Source: Rheinheimera sp. (lineage in GTDB: Bacteria; Pseudomonadota; Gammaproteobacteria; Enterobacterales; Alteromonadaceae). Taken from it: DNA of 64,000 bases. The notes below the pieces were generated by a model. The model was not told where the DNA came from. It was given only the letters and a program-made list of their open reading frames with translations, and ran no database searches. The stretch is from NCBI RefSeq assembly GCF_030690345.1, contig NZ_JAUYGV010000007.1, forward strand, positions 124,001 through 188,000, in the 5' to 3' direction. The position numbers were made by a program, and so were the translations under genes. Below are positions 52,658 through 61,581 of this stretch, piece by piece (the stretch's first letter is position 1; every line of letters starts with the position of its first letter).

Positions 52658-55042
52658 ATGAACAAGCTGGCACTAAGCTTAGCTGTTGCACTCGCGTTGG
52701 GGTTAACCGGGTGTGGTGGCGAAACGCTGGACGAGATTAAACAAGAAGAGCAAGGTAGCGTTAAGCCATTATCCCGTGTGGTGTTTGACCCTGCCGCCGC
52801 AACACCACGCTTATCTGTTCCAAACGATTTATTATTCCAGTTTCCTGCAGCGACTGCTGATGGCACGCCGCTGTATTCAGACGGTACCTTGTATATGCCA
52901 TCTGAGCGCAATGCTGCTGGTTTACCTTTAGACGCACCGGAATATGGTAGCGACCCTTCTACTGCTATTGGTGCTTTAGATGGTTGGTCAACCCAGCATC
53001 CTTACCCGATAGAAGTAGACTTAATCGGTGAAGCAGAGTTGGTTTTGGCATCCGTTCAGCAGCCAGGTGCTGTACGCGTGTTTGAGATGGTAATGCAGGA
53101 TCCAAGAGCTACGGATGAAGACTGTGTTACAGCGAACCGTGGTTTTGCTTGTAAAGTGGTGGCCGAGCTTACTTTTGGCGTCGATTTTGTAACTACGGTT
53201 AGTGGTAAAAATGTAGTAGTAGTGCCATTAAAGCCATTAAAAGCCGCAACGACTTATATCACCGCCCTGACGAGCTTAATTGAGGACGATAACGGTAATT
53301 CACTTGCACCCTCTACCTCTTATGAATTAGTTAAGCAAGATGTTGAGACATTACCGCTGAACACACCGGCACAGTTAGGGTTACAGCGTTTAATCAACAG
53401 CTTTGAGAATGTACTGGCTGGCGAAGGTGTTGATAAAGACACCGTTGTTTATACCGCAGCGATGACAACGCAATCGACGCTGAATGTGTTGGCAACTGTA
53501 AAGTCATTGATGGCCGCACCGGGCTCACCTTATAACCCAGGCGCAATCACGGTAAATGCAGTAGCGCCGGTATCAATGATTCCGGATACGCCGTTAACCG
53601 GCAATACGGCTTTTGACAACGTGATGTTGTATAGCGGCTCGGTTGACCTGCCGTATTATCTTGGTGCTCAAACTGCAGAAGCGCCAACAGCGCCGTTAAA
53701 TACGCGCTGGAGTGCATTGTGTGACAGCGGAGCTATTTTAGCGCAACTGCCTGCCAGTGAAAAACCCGAAGGTGCACAGTCAGTTGCTGATGGTACATGT
53801 CTGGCTTTGTCACAAGGGCAACTGCGTGACCTGGATAAAGATCCACAGCACCACCTGACCAAATTCAATACCATTCCTAAAATCAATTCATATCAAACAG
53901 CTGAATTGATTATGACAGCACCTAATGCGGCTGCACCGGCAGAAGGCTGGCCGGTCGTCATTCTGTCGCATGGTATTACCTCCTGTAAAGAGAACATGCT
54001 GGCAGTAACGGCTGCGCTGACCCAAGCTGGTTTTGCTACGGCTGCTATTGATCAGCCATTACACGGCTCACGTGGTTTTAATGGTATCAATGCATCCGGT
54101 AGCAGTTGTGGTGTTGAGAATGGCAACGCAACTGTGTACATGAACCTGTCTAATTTATTGGTCACCCGCGATAACCTGCGTCAAAGCATTGCCGATACGT
54201 TAGCACTACGGTTGGCACTGAATAATGTTACCGGTCTTGACCTGAATATGGCCAACGTACAATTGTTGGGTATGTCGCTGGGCTCTATTACCGGTGCTTC
54301 TGCGGTAGCCTTAGCCAATATGCCAAGTGGCAATACAAATATGGATGCTGCTTACCGTATGCAATCAGCGGCCTTATCGGTACCTGGTGGCGCTGTGGCT
54401 AACTTCCTGCTGGAGTCGGCCAGTTTCGGTGCGCTGATCCGTGCCAGCATTGTGCTGGGTGCTGATGCATTGAAGCCTGGCTTTGTGGAGTATTTGGGAG
54501 CAAATTCAGAGTGCCTGCCTTTGGCAGAAAATGCCGCAGCCTTTACTAACTGTGCTGCCGGTCAGATAGATGCCTACATAGCCAGCGCAACAGCGCCGGT
54601 AGCTGCTGCCATCAGTGGTACTTTGGCGCAATTTGCTTTTGCAGCACAAACCATTACTGATGCGGGTGATCCAAACAACTACCTGCAACTGTTGGCTGGT
54701 ACCGAAACACCGGTCTATATCGCTGAGGTAATCGGCACTGGTGTGAACTCAGCAACATCTGACCGTGTAATTCCGAACCAAACGGTTGGCATGCCGTTGG
54801 GTGGCACTGAGCCATTCGCCCGTTTGTTAGGCGCAACAGCAGTTGATGCAGTAGCTGGTCCACAGGCGTTGGCAAGTAATGTGATTGCGCGCTTTACAGC
54901 AGGTGCGCACGGTTCTTTACTGGATCCAACAAGCAGTGGCGCGGCTACTCAGGAAATGCAAACGCATGTTGCTACTTTCCTGGCGAATCAGGGCGCTGCA
55001 CTGGTTGTTGCAAATCCGGCAGTGTTGGCACCAGCTAACTAA
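52658..55042 (+). CDS. VolA/Pla-1 family lipase/phospholipase lipoprotein
   Basis: A protein of 794 residues. Signal peptide with lipobox LTGC at Cys19. Residues 30-300 are beta-rich, with a segment like the Big_5 type domain, and the alpha/beta hydrolase occupies about 420-780. VVILSHGITSCKENM forms the oxyanion region. The nucleophile elbow is LGMSLGS and the catalytic His is in GAHGSLLDP. The layout matches VolA of Vibrio cholerae (a lysophospholipase on the outer membrane) and Pla-1. It probably frees fatty acids from exogenous lipids. RBS AGGGGAG lies just upstream. Confidence 0.85.
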   Translation: MNKLALSLAVALALGLTGCGGETLDEIKQEEQGSVKPLSRVVFDPAAATPRLSVPNDLLFQFPAATADGTPLYSDGTLYMPSERNAAGLPLDAPEYGSDPSTAIGALDGWSTQHPYPIEVDLIGEAELVLASVQQPGAVRVFEMVMQDPRATDEDCVTANRGFACKVVAELTFGVDFVTTVSGKNVVVVPLKPLKAATTYITALTSLIEDDNGNSLAPSTSYELVKQDVETLPLNTPAQLGLQRLINSFENVLAGEGVDKDTVVYTAAMTTQSTLNVLATVKSLMAAPGSPYNPGAITVNAVAPVSMIPDTPLTGNTAFDNVMLYSGSVDLPYYLGAQTAEAPTAPLNTRWSALCDSGAILAQLPASEKPEGAQSVADGTCLALSQGQLRDLDKDPQHHLTKFNTIPKINSYQTAELIMTAPNAAAPAEGWPVVILSHGITSCKENMLAVTAALTQAGFATAAIDQPLHGSRGFNGINASGSSCGVENGNATVYMNLSNLLVTRDNLRQSIADTLALRLALNNVTGLDLNMANVQLLGMSLGSITGASAVALANMPSGNTNMDAAYRMQSAALSVPGGAVANFLLESASFGALIRASIVLGADALKPGFVEYLGANSECLPLAENAAAFTNCAAGQIDAYIASATAPVAAAISGTLAQFAFAAQTITDAGDPNNYLQLLAGTETPVYIAEVIGTGVNSATSDRVIPNQTVGMPLGGTEPFARLLGATAVDAVAGPQALASNVIARFTAGAHGSLLDPTSSGAATQEMQTHVATFLANQGAALVVANPAVLAPAN

Positions 55043-55059
55043 GCCGCACTAAGCGATTC

Positions 55060-55083
55060 AAAAGCCCGGCTTGCCGGGCTTTT
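55060..55083 (+). terminator. Terminator after the lipase gene
   Basis: An 11-bp stem AAAAGCCCGGC / GCCGGGCTTTT around TT, with T residues after. Confidence 0.88.
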
Positions 55084-55134
55084 TCTTTTGCAATAAGCGG
55101 TTACAATGCATAAAAGCGTGTTGAGGATACAATA

Positions 55135-56130
55135 TTGGAATTTTTATACGAATACGGTTTATTTTTGGCAAAGGTGGCTACTTTTGTGGTTGCGGTCGCA
55201 GTAGTTATCGGCTTGATAGCCGGTGCGGCGTTAAGTAAACCCCGGCCGAAAAAAGGCCAACTGCAATTTACCGATATTTCCGCGCAGTACCGCCGGCAGA
55301 CTGCGGAGCTGCAACAGCATTTGATGGAGAAAAAGCAGTTTAAAAAATGGCGCAAGGAGCAAGCTGAAACTGCTGAGCAGCAAAAGCCGCGGTTATTTGT
55401 AGTCGATTTTAACGGCAGTATGGATGCCAGAGAAGCCGAAGCACTGCGCGAAGAAGTTACTGCTATTCTGGCGGTAGCAGATAAAACTGATGAGGTACTG
55501 TTGCGGTTAGAAAGCGGTGGGGGGGTGGTGCATGGTTATGGCCTGGCCGCGTCGCAGCTGGATCGACTGCGTAAAGGTGGTATCAGCCTAACCGTTGCGG
55601 TAGATAAGGTAGCTGCCAGCGGTGGTTATATGATGGCCTGTATCGGTAACCAAATTATAGCCGCGCCTTTTGCTATTGTCGGTTCTATAGGCGTTATAGC
55701 GCAATTGCCGAACTTCAATAAGTTGCTGAAAAAAAGTCATGTCGATTTTGAGCAATTTACCGCTGGTGAGTATAAGCGTACTGTCACTTTATTTGGTGAG
55801 AATACCGAGAAAGGCCGGCAGAAATTTCAACAGGAGCTGGAGCAAACACATCAGCTGTTTAAGCAGTTTGTCCGCGATCACCGGCCGCAGTTGGATATTG
55901 ACGCTGTAGCCACCGGCGAGCATTGGTTTGGTTATCAGGCGTTGCCGCTGCAGCTGGTTGATGTCATTCAAACCAGCGATGATTACATGCAGCAACAGTT
56001 GTCACAGCGCAGATTGTTCCAGGTCCGGTATCAGCTGAAGAAAGGTATTGCCGAGAAAGTAGGCATGGGCTCCGCTAATATAGTGTCACAGTGGTGGCAA
56101 AAACTGATGCAAAACAGTTGGTTACGCTAG
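55135..56130 (+). CDS. sohB: Inner-membrane S49 protease SohB
   Basis: A protein of 331 residues with one N-terminal membrane segment (residues 8-33). The S49 domain has the nucleophile Ser162 in KVAASGGYMMACIG and the general-base Lys214 in AGEYKRTVTLFGENTEKG. The sequence parallels E. coli SohB throughout, and the start is TTG 55135 with GAGGA upstream. One family position is changed: the motif LESPGG reads LESGGG here (residues 126-131), with a run of seven G in the DNA. It may be a periplasmic signal peptide or membrane protein protease. Confidence 0.94.
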   Translation: MEFLYEYGLFLAKVATFVVAVAVVIGLIAGAALSKPRPKKGQLQFTDISAQYRRQTAELQQHLMEKKQFKKWRKEQAETAEQQKPRLFVVDFNGSMDAREAEALREEVTAILAVADKTDEVLLRLESGGGVVHGYGLAASQLDRLRKGGISLTVAVDKVAASGGYMMACIGNQIIAAPFAIVGSIGVIAQLPNFNKLLKKSHVDFEQFTAGEYKRTVTLFGENTEKGRQKFQQELEQTHQLFKQFVRDHRPQLDIDAVATGEHWFGYQALPLQLVDVIQTSDDYMQQQLSQRRLFQVRYQLKKGIAEKVGMGSANIVSQWWQKLMQNSWLR

Positions 56131-56144
56131 CAGCGCACTGCATA

Positions 56145-56172
56145 AAAAAGCCTGCAATAGCAGGCTTTTTTA
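56145..56172. terminator. Terminator between sohB and the symporter gene
   Basis: A perfect 12-bp stem (AAAAAAGCCTGC / GCAGGCTTTTTT) around AATA. It can act in both directions for the convergent genes. Confidence 0.9.
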
Positions 56173-56187
56173 GCTTTAGCGATGCAG

Positions 56188-57522
56188 TTAACGCAAGTGA
56201 TGAAAATCGATATTTTCCTCTTTGCTGCCGGCGTTTACATCATCAAAGACGGCTTGATCAAAAGCTTTTTCACTTTTACCTACAATACAGGAAACCATAG
56301 CATCGCCGGTAACATTAACCGCGGTACGGGTCATATCCAATAAGCGGTCTACACCAATAATCAGTGCTATGCCTTCCACCGGCAGCCCTACTTGTTGTAA
56401 TACCATGGCCAGCATAATCAGGCCAACTCCCGGCACACCGGCTGTGCCCACAGAGGCTAAAGTGGCGGTCAGAATTACCATAAGGTAATCACCCAGCGTC
56501 AGGTCGATGCCAAACACCTGAGCAATAAATACCGTTGCGACACCCTGCATAATAGCAGTGCCGTCCATATTAATGGTGGCGCCCAGCGGCACGGTAAAAG
56601 AGGCAATGCTGTTTTTTACTCCCAGTTTGTTTGTTACGGCCTCCATCGTCACCGGCATGGTTGCGTTGCTGCTGGATGTGCTGAAACCAAATAGCGCCGC
56701 ATCCTGCATTTTCCGGAAAAATATTAACGGATTAAGCCCGGATAACAGCTTGAGGATAATGCTGTAACTGACAAAACCATGCAGCACTAAAACAAACATT
56801 ACAACGCCAAAGTATTTCGCCAAACTGGCAATGGTTTCAAAACCCAGCGTAGTGAACAACTTAGCCATCAGGAAGAACACACCATAGGGCGCCAGATTCA
56901 TCAGCAAAGTAACTAGCTTCATAATCACTTCGCTAAGATCAGTGAACACGGCAGACAGCCGTTCACCGGCTTTGCCGCTCATTGCCATAGCCAAACCAAA
57001 CAGCACAGCAAAGACGATAATCTGCAGCATGTTGCCTTTGGCCATTGATTCAATGGGGTTACTGGGGAAAATATTAATAAATACCTGCGACAGTGCGGGG
57101 GCTTCGCTGGGGTTGAAAGTGGCGTCAGATTGCATTTGCACACCTTCGCCAGGCGCAATCAGTAACGCAGCAAAGATAGCCAGGCTAATGGCAATTGCCG
57201 TAGTCACCAGATACAAACCAATAGTTTTTCCACCCAAACGGCCCAGGCTGGAGGTATCGGATAGTGAACAGGTACCACAAACCAGAGAGACAAACACCAG
57301 CGGCACTACCAGCATTTTTAAGCTGGCAATAAAGATTTCCCCGCCAATATGAAATAAGCCATCTACAAACAGAGCCTTTAACTGCAAATCCAGGCCAAAC
57401 AGGTGCAACACGCGTTCATCCTGCCCGGCCAGCAGCCATTTAAAGAAAAAGCCCACGGCGATACCTGCGGCCATACCAATAACAATGCGGGCTGTTAAGC
57501 CCAGCTTCTTAGGTGCTGTCAT
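56188..57522 (-). CDS. Dicarboxylate/amino acid:cation symporter (DAACS family)
   Basis: A protein of 444 residues of the GltP/GltT family, with eight membrane helices and two hairpins. Re-entrant loop 1 is STSSSNATMPVT. TM7 has NMDGTA, re-entrant loop 2 has TAGVPGVG, and TM8 has VDRLLDMTRTAVNVTGD. It likely imports glutamate, aspartate or C4-dicarboxylates with Na+ or H+. Specificity is not visible. Monocistronic. Confidence 0.95.
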   Translation of the reverse strand: MTAPKKLGLTARIVIGMAAGIAVGFFFKWLLAGQDERVLHLFGLDLQLKALFVDGLFHIGGEIFIASLKMLVVPLVFVSLVCGTCSLSDTSSLGRLGGKTIGLYLVTTAIAISLAIFAALLIAPGEGVQMQSDATFNPSEAPALSQVFINIFPSNPIESMAKGNMLQIIVFAVLFGLAMAMSGKAGERLSAVFTDLSEVIMKLVTLLMNLAPYGVFFLMAKLFTTLGFETIASLAKYFGVVMFVLVLHGFVSYSIILKLLSGLNPLIFFRKMQDAALFGFSTSSSNATMPVTMEAVTNKLGVKNSIASFTVPLGATINMDGTAIMQGVATVFIAQVFGIDLTLGDYLMVILTATLASVGTAGVPGVGLIMLAMVLQQVGLPVEGIALIIGVDRLLDMTRTAVNVTGDAMVSCIVGKSEKAFDQAVFDDVNAGSKEENIDFHHLR

Positions 57523-57693
57523 AACATCAAACTAATTGTAAGTTTATAATAAGCTTAAGCCTAACAGGTTGGACAGGCGAAAGGCAGACAAGGTCAATTT
57601 TTTTTTCAAAATAGCTGTGACGTTTGCCGGATTAATGGTTTAAGATACAGAATTAACAAAACTATATAATAAAAACAGCTAGGGAGAGTTTTC

Positions 57694-59946
57694 ATGCGAA
57701 ACATCCGGCAACTTTTTGTTGCGTTAATCATTACAACACTGGCCGCCTGTGGCGGCGGTGGTACGCTTGATTCAGATGGAGATACTGGTGGGCCTGGTGA
57801 TGGAAACACACCTGTATATACTGTCACGATTGCTTTGACTGATGCAGCGGGTGAACCATCCTCGGCATTAGCTCAGGCAACGCCTTTAACAGCAACAGCC
57901 ACGTTAACTGCGACAAACAATGGTGTTGTCGCCGGTCGTTTGGTTGAGTTTGAACTGAGCAATACAGCCTTGGCGACTTTGAGCAATACCGCAGGAACCG
58001 CAGTGACTAACGCTGACGGCGTAGCGACGATTTCCTTGTTGGCAGGTAGCAGCAGCGGAGCCGGTAGTGTAACAGCCAGCTATGAAGACGCCTCTGCCGA
58101 TGCGGCATTTACGTCAGTTGGTGATGGTGGTGATCAAGTCGATGTGACAGTTGGTTCAGTGGTGTTGATTGCTGATACCCTGCAACTGGGCACCGCCATT
58201 GCAGATAAAATCGAACTGACGGCATTAGTGCGGGATTCAAATAATGTTGTTGTCGAGGGGGTGCCGGTAACCTTTGCTGCCGACTCCGGTGAATTGACTC
58301 AACTTGACAGTGTGACAGGCGCTAATGGTGTTGCACGGGCGACGTTGGCAACGCAATCAGCTAAGAGCAACCGTAATATAGTAGTAACAGCCGGGGTTCA
58401 GCAGCAAACAGCCGAATTAACAGTATCTGTAGTTGGCAATCAGTTAGAAATAGCCGCACCTGATTCAATTGTTTTAGGTGACACTGTTACGATAGATGTG
58501 TTTTTAACAGACTCGAGCGGCGCAGGTATTCAGGGTACTGAAGTTCAGGTGGTGTCGGCATTAGAAAATTCACTGAGTGACGACAGCCCGGCCACAGCCG
58601 GGACATCCGGTAAGGCCAGCTTTTCATATAACGCTGTTAACAGTGGAACAGATTCTCTTACCGTTACAGCCGCAGGTGTAACGGCTATTGCCAGTATTAA
58701 TGTTAGTGCCGATGCCTTCGCCTTTTTAACGCTGACAGATATCGCTGATGACGCTCTTCCTGGCGATCCGGTGCAAGAAGTCGCACTTAATACAGCACAA
58801 AAAGTCGAAGTTGAGTGGTTGGTTAATAACGCGGCTAATCCGGCAGCAGAAGTCACTTTCAGCACAACGCGGGGAGTTGTTGCGGATGAGGCTGCTAATT
58901 TGGCGAATGCGGTGTCAGCAACCAATGATACAGATGGAGCAGGTGTAGCAGAGGCATATGTGCGTTCGGCTTATGCTGGTTTGGTGACGCTCAGCGCGGC
59001 TGGCGGTTCAGGTAATAGCGCCGTAAGTGCAAAAAAAGTAATTGAGTTTATTGCCACTGTACCCACAAAAATCGAAACTCAGGCTACTCCTTCACAAGTT
59101 GGTCCGGGTGAGATCAGTACCATCCGTGCTGTGCTACGTGATGCTAACAATAACCCGGTTAAAAACCAGACAATAGTGTTTTCACTGGACAACGCCGCTG
59201 GTGGAACGATTAGCAGCGGAACTGCAATTACCAATTCTCAAGGCATTGCAACTACGGTATTTACCGCTGATGCAACAAGTGGGGCTGGTGTTGACGGCCT
59301 GAACTTGAAAATTCAAGCGGCATTACAAAGCAATAACGCTATTGTAGATGCCACAGATATTGCAGTGGGGGAGCGCACATTATTTTTCCGCTTTGGTACA
59401 GGTAACACTATTCAGAAGCCAAGCGAAAGCACATATCAAAAGGAATTTTCAGTAATTGTGACTGATAGTTCAGGTAATCCTGTCGAAGGCCAAACTTTGA
59501 ATCTCAGTGTTACGCCAATAAATTACTTTAAGGGCGACTGGGTAAAAAATCCAGCGGTTGGTACTTTTCTATCGTGGGTTCCGGCTGCTAATGCAATTGA
59601 GTGTCCGAATGAAGATGCAAATTTAAATGGTATTAAGGATGATGGAGAGGATGACACCGGTCTTGGCAATAATAACGGTGAGTTGACCCCCGGCAACCGT
59701 GCTACTTCACTTAAGACAATTACGGCTGATGAAAATGGTATAGCTGTATTTCTTCTTACCTATCCTCAAGATGTAGGTGCTTGGATGACTGTTCGTCTTC
59801 AGGTGAGCGGCTCTTCAGCAGGAACTGAAAACGTGTCATACAGGGATTACCGGCTTGCTTATTCACAGGATGATGCTGACGATGAAGCTAATGCACCTGT
59901 TACCAATGCTTTTGGTGTTGAGTTAGATTGCACAACCACCCGCTGA
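57694..59946 (+). CDS. Ig-like (Big_1) repeat surface lipoprotein
   Basis: A protein of 750 residues with a lipoprotein signal peptide, lipobox LAAC at Cys19, and a Gly/Asp-rich linker. At least five bacterial Ig-like domains follow, each built around VTxxDANxNPVxNxxVxF and ITNSxGxAxTxxTA type strands, for example LRDANNNPVKNQTIVFSLDN and GTAITNSQGIATTVFTAD. Near residue 640 is a Ca-binding-like loop, NEDANLNGIKDDGEDDTG. It resembles invasin/intimin-type adhesin domains but lacks a beta-barrel. It is probably a surface-exposed adhesion or matrix protein. A TATAAT box lies at 57665. Confidence 0.83.
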   Translation: MRNIRQLFVALIITTLAACGGGGTLDSDGDTGGPGDGNTPVYTVTIALTDAAGEPSSALAQATPLTATATLTATNNGVVAGRLVEFELSNTALATLSNTAGTAVTNADGVATISLLAGSSSGAGSVTASYEDASADAAFTSVGDGGDQVDVTVGSVVLIADTLQLGTAIADKIELTALVRDSNNVVVEGVPVTFAADSGELTQLDSVTGANGVARATLATQSAKSNRNIVVTAGVQQQTAELTVSVVGNQLEIAAPDSIVLGDTVTIDVFLTDSSGAGIQGTEVQVVSALENSLSDDSPATAGTSGKASFSYNAVNSGTDSLTVTAAGVTAIASINVSADAFAFLTLTDIADDALPGDPVQEVALNTAQKVEVEWLVNNAANPAAEVTFSTTRGVVADEAANLANAVSATNDTDGAGVAEAYVRSAYAGLVTLSAAGGSGNSAVSAKKVIEFIATVPTKIETQATPSQVGPGEISTIRAVLRDANNNPVKNQTIVFSLDNAAGGTISSGTAITNSQGIATTVFTADATSGAGVDGLNLKIQAALQSNNAIVDATDIAVGERTLFFRFGTGNTIQKPSESTYQKEFSVIVTDSSGNPVEGQTLNLSVTPINYFKGDWVKNPAVGTFLSWVPAANAIECPNEDANLNGIKDDGEDDTGLGNNNGELTPGNRATSLKTITADENGIAVFLLTYPQDVGAWMTVRLQVSGSSAGTENVSYRDYRLAYSQDDADDEANAPVTNAFGVELDCTTTR

Positions 59947-59966
59947 TGAGTTGTGGATACAAAAAT

Positions 59967-59991
59967 AAAGGGAGCTGATTCAGCTCCCTTT
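59967..59991. terminator. Terminator between the Ig-repeat gene and astB
   Basis: An 11-bp stem AAAGGGAGCTG / CAGCTCCCTTT around ATT with a T-run on the + side. Bidirectional by sequence. Confidence 0.9.
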
Positions 59992-60013
59992 TTTTACGCC
60001 AAAATTATGTAAT

Positions 60014-61357
60014 TTATACTTGTTGGAACTGATAAACCGAACCCAGATCCAGGATTTGTGTCAACTCATCCAATGCTGTGCGCGATTCAAGCAATAACTG
60101 AGGATCGGCTAAGTCAGCTTCGCTGATTTGATCACGATAATGCTTATCTACCCACTGATTCAACGTGGCAAACAGCTTGTCATTCATCAGCACATTTTGG
60201 TTAACGGCTTGTTTTTCCTGCTCGCTCATTGCTACGCGCAGGCGCAAACACGCCGGGCCGCCACCGTTACGCATACTTTGCTTAACATCGTAATAGTGGA
60301 TTTGTTTTATCGGTGTATTACGCTGTGTTAATGCCGCCAGATAAGACGATACGGCCGCGCTATCCTGGCATTCTGTCGGGGCAATAATGGCCATTTCGCC
60401 GTTGGCCAATGTAATAACCTGGGTATTAAACAAGTAAGTTTTAATGGCTTCTGCCACGGAGACTTCGCTGTTTAGTACTTCTATCAGGTGCAGTTCGCTG
60501 TCATTGCCGAATTTGCGTTGTAACTCACTTAGTTTAGCTTGTGAGTCAACAAAGGCTTGCTGGTGGTAAAACAGTACGTTTTGATTACCTACTGCAATAA
60601 CATCGTTATGGAATACGCCCTGGTCGATAACGTCAGGGTTTTGCTGCATATACACCACATGCTCATCACTTAATCCGTGCAAGCGCGCTACGGCCTCGCA
60701 GGCTTCCAATGTATGGCGAGCCGGAAAACGCTGCGGTGCCGGCTTGCTGCTGTCGAACGCATAACGGCCAAACACAAACAGTTCTACACCGCGCTTACCA
60801 TAAGCGCTGCAAAGTCTGGTATGATTCGCCGCGCCCTCATCACCGAAGTGATCATTGTCGGGTAAATGTGTATGATGCGCAAAATGCTCAGGGTTGCGGA
60901 ACATCGCCTGCAATATATTGCCGGTGGTAACAGGTTCCAGCGAACGGTGAAATTTGTTGGTCAGGTTGGCCGGGGTAAAGTGCACTTTGCCATCTGCAGT
61001 GTCGGCAGAAGGCGATATAGTCGCGGCATTAGCTGTCCACATGCTGGAAGCTGAGCATACCGCTCTGAATACCGCAGGCGCCTGTTTAGCGGCTTTCTCT
61101 ATTACCTGAGCATCTGAACCGGTAAAACCAAGGCGGCGTAAGGTATAGACATCAGGACGTTCCTGAGGTGCCAGTACACCTTGCACCATGCCTAAGTCAT
61201 GCAGGGCTTTCATTTTACTTAAGCCTTGTTTTGCTGCCTGACGCGGGCTGGAGCTGTTTTTAGCGTTAGATAACGAGGCAACATTGCCGATAGATAAACC
61301 GGCATAGTTATGAGTTGGCCCTACCAGGCCATCGAAGTTTGCTTCAAAGAATTTCAT
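60014..61357 (-). CDS. astB: N-succinylarginine dihydrolase AstB
   Basis: AstB converts N2-succinylarginine to succinylornithine, ammonia and CO2 in the arginine succinyltransferase pathway. The 447 residues from ATG 61357 carry [18 protein letters not shown] at the start, [19 protein letters not shown], and [12 protein letters not shown]. The C-terminal catalytic Cys is in [16 protein letters not shown]. The frame opens 11 codons earlier without family support. It is alone here, away from other ast genes (none in the window). Confidence 0.95.
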   Translation of the reverse strand: MKFFEANFDGLVGPTHNYAGLSIGNVASLSNAKNSSSPRQAAKQGLSKMKALHDLGMVQGVLAPQERPDVYTLRRLGFTGSDAQVIEKAAKQAPAVFRAVCSASSMWTANAATISPSADTADGKVHFTPANLTNKFHRSLEPVTTGNILQAMFRNPEHFAHHTHLPDNDHFGDEGAANHTRLCSAYGKRGVELFVFGRYAFDSSKPAPQRFPARHTLEACEAVARLHGLSDEHVVYMQQNPDVIDQGVFHNDVIAVGNQNVLFYHQQAFVDSQAKLSELQRKFGNDSELHLIEVLNSEVSVAEAIKTYLFNTQVITLANGEMAIIAPTECQDSAAVSSYLAALTQRNTPIKQIHYYDVKQSMRNGGGPACLRLRVAMSEQEKQAVNQNVLMNDKLFATLNQWVDKHYRDQISEADLADPQLLLESRTALDELTQILDLGSVYQFQQV

Positions 61358-61581
61358 TTTTGCTTTATATCCTTTATTTGGAATGGGCACTGTTTTTATT
61401 ATTTTTGCGGCCGCTGAGGATGCTTCATTCGGTTTGGCGAACGTTTCGCCAGACAGCTCTTAAATTGAGCTGGTTTGCATAATAATGAGTTTATTCACTT
61501 GTCACAACTGCGGTTTACGGATATACGTTAAAAAAGCAGCATAATTGACATGCATAAAATGTTAGGGATCTCGGGATTAAG

